Source: Euryarchaeota archaeon UBA226 (lineage in GTDB: Archaea; Thermoplasmatota; Poseidoniia; Poseidoniales; Poseidoniaceae). Taken from it: 10,961 nucleotides of DNA. The first letter of the stretch is position 1. Each line of letters begins with the position of its first letter. The stretch covers positions 4,728 through 15,688 of the forward strand of contig DAWL01000160.1 in assembly GCA_002505935.1 (NCBI GenBank), read 5' to 3'. Positions 6,718-10,961 of this stretch are shown in pieces. Under the pieces are notes generated by a model. It had not been told where the DNA came from and searched no databases. It saw only the letters and a program-made list of their open reading frames with translations. The translations under genes were made by a program, and so were the position numbers.

Positions 6718-7221
6718 ATGTTCGCGCAGGGTGGTGATGGACTGAAAGCAAAGCATCTTGAAATTCGTATCGAACAATGCCTTGCTCTAGCCAAGGCCAG
6801 CAATTGCCCGCGTCGCAAGTTCGGAGCCTTGTTGGTCGATCCTGATAGGAACGTGGTCCTGATGGATGGTTACAATGGCGGTCCACGCGGAGGAGGCGAA
6901 TTGTGCGGTGGCGACGTTTGCCTGAGAGATGCGGAGGATGTCAAGTCTGGTACGAGAGTGGAGATTGGCTGCCATCATGCTGAAATGAACCTGATATGCA
7001 ATTCTGCTGCAAATGGCGTTTCGACCAAAGGCGCCTGGCTATTGGTCACTGGTGAGCCATGTATGATGTGTGCCAAATTGATTCACCATGCTGGAATAAC
7101 CAAGGTTGTGGTGGTTGATGGCGGCTTTGGAGGAGCAAATGGAGTGGGATATTTAGAGCAACATGGCATCATCATCCAAAGAACAGATGGGCCAAAAGAT
7201 CCGCGTGGAGACAACCTTTGA
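6718..7221 (+). CDS. Deoxycytidylate (dCMP) deaminase family protein
   Basis: This is a zinc-dependent cytidine-deaminase-fold enzyme of 167 residues, the usual size for dCMP deaminase. The predicted reaction is dCMP to dUMP, the substrate of thymidylate synthase. The catalytic zinc site is complete: HAE at 87-89 (His ligand, Glu proton shuttle) and PCMMC at 114-118 (two Cys ligands). GYNGGPRGGG at 51-60 matches the nucleotide-binding loop of the dCMP deaminase/ComEB group. Cys63 and Cys68, in the region before HAE, could belong to a second, structural metal site as known in phage dCMP deaminases. The start is the ATG at 6718 with a weak GAG three bases upstream. It follows folC by 20 bases. 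Folate and dUMP are both needed to make dTMP, which supports a shared nucleotide role. A related deaminase acting on another pyrimidine or pterin is the main alternative. Confidence 0.85.
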   Translation: MFAQGGDGLKAKHLEIRIEQCLALAKASNCPRRKFGALLVDPDRNVVLMDGYNGGPRGGGELCGGDVCLRDAEDVKSGTRVEIGCHHAEMNLICNSAANGVSTKGAWLLVTGEPCMMCAKLIHHAGITKVVVVDGGFGGANGVGYLEQHGIIIQRTDGPKDPRGDNL

Positions 7222-7226
7222 TTTTC

Positions 7227-7251
7227 AATTGGTAAATCGTTTTTTCCAATT
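7227..7251 (+). terminator. Possible terminator: inverted repeat with T-run between convergent genes
   Basis: AATTGG at 7227-7232 pairs with CCAATT at 7246-7251 around a 13-base loop that contains six consecutive T at 7240-7245. A further TTTT lies at 7222-7225, directly after the deaminase stop. Archaeal RNA polymerase can terminate at U-runs without a stable hairpin, so the T-runs are the stronger argument, and they serve the plus strand. The minus strand, and so lhr, shows no comparable T-run here. The AT-rich stem is weak. Confidence 0.4.
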
Positions 7252-10200
7252 ACCAGAATCGTCGAGTTCTAGCATAGTTCACTTCCGCTAGATGAATCGA
7301 CTCTAATAGGCCCTGACGGTCTCCTGGTGCAACACTTCGTAACAAACGGGTGGTGGTGGTCTCGCCAATGCCTCGCCCCATCAAGCATAACACCGCTTCA
7401 ATCCCTCTACGCTTGATCGCTTCAGCGCAGCGATTCATTCGGTCGATGTCAGCCTTCTCCTTGGAAGCCACCGTTTTCTCAAGCAAATCCTTCAGGCCTT
7501 CTCGCGCACATGCGAACATGCTACCACGACAACTTGCACAAGACAACTCCAAACGTTCGAAACGTGCAACTCTGAATGATTTGATCGTGCGACATCGCAA
7601 ACAACAGAGAACTGCTCTTTCATTCATCAAGCGAGATTCCAATCGCTCCCTTACTTGCACATTTGACCAATTAGGCATCAATAGGTCTCTTTCTCCTTTG
7701 GCTGAAATTCCCAATGTGCCTGGCGGAGTTATTCGAACATCGGTTTGGCCTGATTGAATACTACGCAGAAGGTCTGCTGCACCTTCGACATCCATTCTTT
7801 CATGGAATAATCTACCCAATACTTCCTGCATTACAACCGTTCCTTTGTAACGACGTAACAATGCGCGCAGGTTGATTTTTCGAGGGTCAACTCCCTTGCG
7901 CAGGATTCCGAACACCTTGGCAACCTCGGCAAAACGCCAGCGAACTTGTCTTGAATTTGGAAGGGTGACAGATAGAATTCCTTCGACAGCATCAGGCGGA
8001 GTATCATTCAGCCATTGGAGCACTTCCTCGCTGGATAATCCACCCATCTGCAGGGTGATTCGGGTTGCTTCTACCAAGATTCTACCCATTTTTCCCGATT
8101 TCATTGAAGCCAAAGCCTGCAATAGATGAGCGATGGCTTCGTTGATTCGATTGCCATGACAAGAATTGACCACTATGGCCTCTTCTCTGGATTCAATCGT
8201 GATACAACGGTCGGTTGGTAAGGTGCCCGCACTGTCGAGGTGGCTGAGGACATTTTCCAACAATAACGCGCGGGATACATCATCGAGGGGATAATCCGAA
8301 ACATCGAGATTTTCTTGGCAAAAGGTGGCGTATTGGTCGAATTCGTCTTCCGAGGGTTCAACGGCATCAACGTCTGCTGCCAACATGTGGCGAAGTCTGC
8401 CCACTTCTCTGGCAACTGCAGCAGGTGTAGGGGGCAACTCTCCAGACCATACCGGTGCAGTTCCCTGATCGCTGATTGGAGATACAAGCAGTTCTTCCTG
8501 CTCGGGGTCAGCATCGATGACTTGCCATGTCCTTCCTGCCATGACGAAGTGTCGGCGCCTACCATCTTCGTCATCACCACCCGAGTCTAGCGATAGGACG
8601 AAGGCTTCGTCTACGGAGCCTAGGGACCTTCTTGTGACTGCATCTCTGACGCGATACGATTGGTTGTCTGGAATCATTGAAAGGTGATTGCGAGCGTATT
8701 CCCAAGTACGACTTCCACCGCTGAACCAACCTTTGGAATATCTTGCAGGAATTGGCATTTTCAATTCTTCAAAACCTATTGGAGCAGAAGTTTCTCCTTT
8801 GGCAGGACGAGGAGGCTCGTCAGGTAAATTACGATCTTTGCAGAGCAAAAGAGATTCTTGCCACAGCACTTTGTTCCAAGTCCACCAAGGTCGTTGTTCT
8901 GCTTGTTCAGATAGATTGAGCAACCAATTGTCCTCCAGTATGCGAGCGACTTCGATGGTGTCTTCTCTGCTCCAATCTTCGAATTGATGAGCCTCAGCGA
9001 TAATCGAGGTCGCTTCGTCGATAGCAACTACGCCCCAGCATCTTGCCATCTGCACGAGTTGATTGGCAACCACGGAGTATGGCCTTCTTCGCCATTCGAT
9101 ATCTTCGATATCCCCTTGTAAGGCTCTTCGGGCAATTACTGCTGATTCAGCAATATCATCGGCCTCCCAAGAAATAACCCTACCTCTTCCAACTCCCTCT
9201 AGATGGTGCTCGGCCCTTCCAACTCTCTGTAGCATACGGTCTACTGAACGCGGACTACGCATCTGTATGACGTGTGCAATGCTACCGACATCGATACCGA
9301 GTTCTAGACTACTGGTACAAATCAGTGCGTTGAGTTCACGTTTCCGGAGGTCATCTTCCATCGCCCTGCGCGTTTCACTGGCCAAGCTACCATGATGCAC
9401 TCCTATGCGTAAATGCGGAGAGATGGTCTGCAATCTTTGAGCAACCGTCTCTGCAGCATTACGGGAATTAACGAATACGAGACACGGAGATTTCTCGGAA
9501 ATTCGATCGCCAAGTATTCTGAGAGATGCGTGTGCTCTAGGTGACAATCCCAATTCAAAGCCAGCAGCTTCATCCAATGCGTCACTTTGTGCGGATTGCA
9601 CTTCAATTTCAGTTCGCCTATCTCCTTCAACAACGATGGGTACACACTGTGGAGATATCCATTCTGCCACCTTTGTTGGGTTACCAACTGTTGCTGACAG
9701 GCCAACCTTCTGAACTTTGGTTCCGCTAAGTCTCTCAAGTCTTGCAAGGCCTAGACTCAATTGCCATCCACGTTCGCTCGCTGAAAGGTCGTGGACTTCA
9801 TCGATGACTACTGCTTTGACATTCTGCAACATGCTGACAAGGCGATGTCCAGAAAACATGACCTGGAAAGTCTCTGGAGTTGTCACTAATACTGTGGGAG
9901 GATTGCGAACTTGCTTCTGTCTATCTGATTGTGTAGTATCACCATGCCTGAGCCCTACGCTAAGTCCGACGCTACTGGCAATATTGTGCAAGCGTCGGTC
10001 CACGTCCCTGTTCAAAGCCCTCAACGGAGTAATGTAGAGAATTGATAGTCCCTGCCAACCTTCTTTCAAACATCGGTCTAGTAGTGGCAATACTGCAGCC
10101 ATGGTTTTGCCAGATCCTGTCGCTGCAACAAGCAAGCCATCGTTGCCTTTACTCAATGTTTCAACGGATGCAGATTGAATGGGGGTTGGACTCCAACCTG

Positions 10201-10327
10201 AACTGGAAAGATGTTCTTCCAATTCTTTGGAGTTTAGGCCGAAAACAGAACGTAGTGACGCGCGACCCCCTCCGTTATGGAACTCTATCCTCCTCTCTTT
10301 TGAGCCCACCGCCTCAGAACTGAGCAA
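7250..10327 (-). CDS. lhr: Lhr-type superfamily 2 DNA/RNA helicase with C-terminal cysteine cluster
   Basis: This is an ATP-dependent SF2 helicase of the Lhr (large helicase-related) group, expected to act in DNA repair or recombination intermediates. Its 1025 residues, in order, show: Q-motif WSPTPIQ (45-51), Walker A ATGSGKT (69-75), TPLRAL (100-105), DEVH box (176-179), SAT (211-213), FVNSRN (285-290), motif V SSLELGIDVG (339-348), and motif VI QRVGRAEHH (367-375). After the winged-helix region come the Lhr core domains, including VVNSCHGNRINEA at 719-731. Near the end CxxC at 909-912 and CxxC at 930-933 suggest a zinc ribbon, followed by a helix-hairpin-helix-like GRGIGETTTTRLL at 984-996. 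Its length exceeds my expectation for a minimal archaeal Lhr. The start is uncertain: the frame opens with TTG at 10327, the first alternative is GTG at 10309, and no ATG precedes the Q-motif. All ATPase motifs are intact. It converges on the deaminase gene and diverges from the next one. Confidence 0.93.
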   Translation of the reverse strand: MLSSEAVGSKERRIEFHNGGGRASLRSVFGLNSKELEEHLSSSGWSPTPIQSASVETLSKGNDGLLVAATGSGKTMAAVLPLLDRCLKEGWQGLSILYITPLRALNRDVDRRLHNIASSVGLSVGLRHGDTTQSDRQKQVRNPPTVLVTTPETFQVMFSGHRLVSMLQNVKAVVIDEVHDLSASERGWQLSLGLARLERLSGTKVQKVGLSATVGNPTKVAEWISPQCVPIVVEGDRRTEIEVQSAQSDALDEAAGFELGLSPRAHASLRILGDRISEKSPCLVFVNSRNAAETVAQRLQTISPHLRIGVHHGSLASETRRAMEDDLRKRELNALICTSSLELGIDVGSIAHVIQMRSPRSVDRMLQRVGRAEHHLEGVGRGRVISWEADDIAESAVIARRALQGDIEDIEWRRRPYSVVANQLVQMARCWGVVAIDEATSIIAEAHQFEDWSREDTIEVARILEDNWLLNLSEQAEQRPWWTWNKVLWQESLLLCKDRNLPDEPPRPAKGETSAPIGFEELKMPIPARYSKGWFSGGSRTWEYARNHLSMIPDNQSYRVRDAVTRRSLGSVDEAFVLSLDSGGDDEDGRRRHFVMAGRTWQVIDADPEQEELLVSPISDQGTAPVWSGELPPTPAAVAREVGRLRHMLAADVDAVEPSEDEFDQYATFCQENLDVSDYPLDDVSRALLLENVLSHLDSAGTLPTDRCITIESREEAIVVNSCHGNRINEAIAHLLQALASMKSGKMGRILVEATRITLQMGGLSSEEVLQWLNDTPPDAVEGILSVTLPNSRQVRWRFAEVAKVFGILRKGVDPRKINLRALLRRYKGTVVMQEVLGRLFHERMDVEGAADLLRSIQSGQTDVRITPPGTLGISAKGERDLLMPNWSNVQVRERLESRLMNERAVLCCLRCRTIKSFRVARFERLELSCASCRGSMFACAREGLKDLLEKTVASKEKADIDRMNRCAEAIKRRGIEAVLCLMGRGIGETTTTRLLRSVAPGDRQGLLESIHLAEVNYARTRRFW

Positions 10328-10334
10328 CGGATGA

Positions 10335-10913
10335 ATGATATGTCAAGAGGCTGAGCGCAATTACGTGGACGGAGATTTCGACGAAGACGCCATCGACGAT
10401 TGGTCGATGCGCACATGGGGTGAAGCCCCTATGGAAATCTTCCTTTGGTCGAGCATAGATAGGCGTCATGAAGTCATGTTGAAATTTTCCAATATGGTTG
10501 TCGTCGCACTTTTGTTGGAGAATGATTCAGGTGAGTTCTCTAATGAACGTCAGATTTTGATAAGAGTCAACGAATGGAACCCTGGTTCTGTTCAGGCTAA
10601 TCGGATGGCGGATGGTTCCATCAAGGTGCGATTCAGGAGGCAGGATGTGACTTTGTCTCCAATGATGAGGCCTCATGATGCCCTCTCTTCAATGCTGGAA
10701 GAGTGGTTGATGAGTATGCGGGGAGAGCCAGATAGACACCGAGATAGGACAAAGCGCCTGAAAGCGGTCAAACGGCATCGAGACGCGGTCTCAAGAATGT
10801 TGGATCAAGCGAGCATCGAGAAATTGAATGAGGCCTATGAGGAGATGGAGGCCAGACTTAGTAGAGCAGAAGATGAACTAGGTGGCAGGGCATTCGAGGA
10901 AGAAACTGCTTAG
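10335..10913 (+). CDS. Uncharacterised 192-residue charged protein
   Basis: I do not recognise this protein. The N-terminus (about 11-22) is strongly acidic. The middle, about 35-110, alternates hydrophobic and polar residues and looks like a small mixed alpha/beta domain (FLWSS, VMLKFSNMVVVALLLEN, ILIRVNEW, IKVRFRRQDVTLS). A strongly basic stretch runs from about 133 to 149, and the C-terminal 40 residues are heptad-like, charged and probably coiled-coil, ending acidic. There is no signal peptide, membrane segment or cysteine pair. The ATG at 10335 is 7 bases from the divergent lhr start and has no Shine-Dalgarno sequence, which fits leaderless translation; a later ATG at 10404 is possible. 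Coding status is supported by the long open frame without a competing long frame opposite. The basic stretch could contact nucleic acid, but that is inference. Its position beside lhr hints at, but does not show, a shared role. Confidence 0.7.
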   Translation: MICQEAERNYVDGDFDEDAIDDWSMRTWGEAPMEIFLWSSIDRRHEVMLKFSNMVVVALLLENDSGEFSNERQILIRVNEWNPGSVQANRMADGSIKVRFRRQDVTLSPMMRPHDALSSMLEEWLMSMRGEPDRHRDRTKRLKAVKRHRDAVSRMLDQASIEKLNEAYEEMEARLSRAEDELGGRAFEEETA

Positions 10914-10961
10914 GCTTGCATTTGTTTCCTTTCCAACTCAAATTCAGCGACCTCAGGGGAC
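10910..10961 (-). CDS. C-terminal end of a minus-strand gene cut by the window edge
   Basis: Read on the minus strand from the window end, one frame is open for 16 codons and ends in TAA at 10912-10910, giving SPEVAEFELERKQMQA. The peptide is charged and helix-prone, as a protein tail might be. Its stop overlaps the TAG of the convergent plus-strand gene by two bases. Tight convergent ends also occur at 1101/1102, so the layout is plausible. The fragment is too short to identify, and an open frame of this length could be chance. Confidence 0.45.
   Translation of the reverse strand, partial: SPEVAEFELERKQMQA

Noticed and set aside
7350..7757. Plus-strand open frame of 135 codons opposite lhr
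   Set aside because: It lies fully within the helicase coding region, covers its conserved cysteine tail in antisense, and has no family signature.
10289..10294. Perfect AGGAGG on the minus strand inside the lhr 5' end
   Set aside because: It looks like an ideal ribosome-binding site, but no in-frame ATG, GTG or TTG follows at a usable distance; the next codons are ATA GAG TTC CAT. It is probably just the AGG AGG arginine codons.

Overview
The window is compact, protein-coding DNA with no mobile element, CRISPR array or structural RNA that I can see. It looks like a small-genome archaeon, most plausibly an uncultivated marine euryarchaeon of the Marine Group II/III (Poseidoniales-like) type. 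The evidence is an archaeal presenilin-type intramembrane protease of the SPP-like family, an archaeal-style Lhr helicase with a C-terminal cysteine cluster, one archaeal-type Shine-Dalgarno (GAGGTG) sequence before an internal operon gene with none before genes that begin a transcript, and a protein ectodomain rich in N-glycosylation sequons. The lineage is inference; no ribosomal RNA or marker gene settles it.

Layout. Positions 1-1101 (+) hold the C-terminal 366 residues of acetyl-CoA synthetase. Converging on it with abutting stop codons is a three-gene minus-strand cluster running from about 5500 down to 1102. Its first gene encodes a 777-residue presenilin-like aspartyl protease with a large extracytoplasmic domain, followed by serS and then a small membrane methyltransferase of the PEMT/ICMT type. 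Divergent from that cluster, with overlapping 5' ends and nested inverted repeats at the junction, is a plus-strand pair: folC (folate ligase) and a dCMP deaminase-like gene. These two fit together because deaminase-made dUMP and folate cofactors both feed dTMP synthesis. A short gap with an inverted repeat and a T-run separates them from a convergent lhr-type helicase gene (7250-10327, minus). Divergent from lhr by 7 bases is an unrecognised 192-residue protein (10335-10913, +). Its stop overlaps the stop of a minus-strand gene of which only the last 16 codons lie in the window.

The most interesting object is the presenilin-family protease. Between its third and fourth membrane segments it carries about 385 residues that look like a beta-propeller, and its TM6-TM7 loop is long, acidic and predicted cytoplasmic. 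It could be a protease with its own extracellular sensor or recruitment domain. Other points of note are the shortened centre of FolC, the divergent junctions with no room for ordinary promoters, and a phospholipid-methyltransferase-like protein in what appears to be an archaeon. There is no gene-free stretch over 300 bases; the longest gap is about 50 bases.
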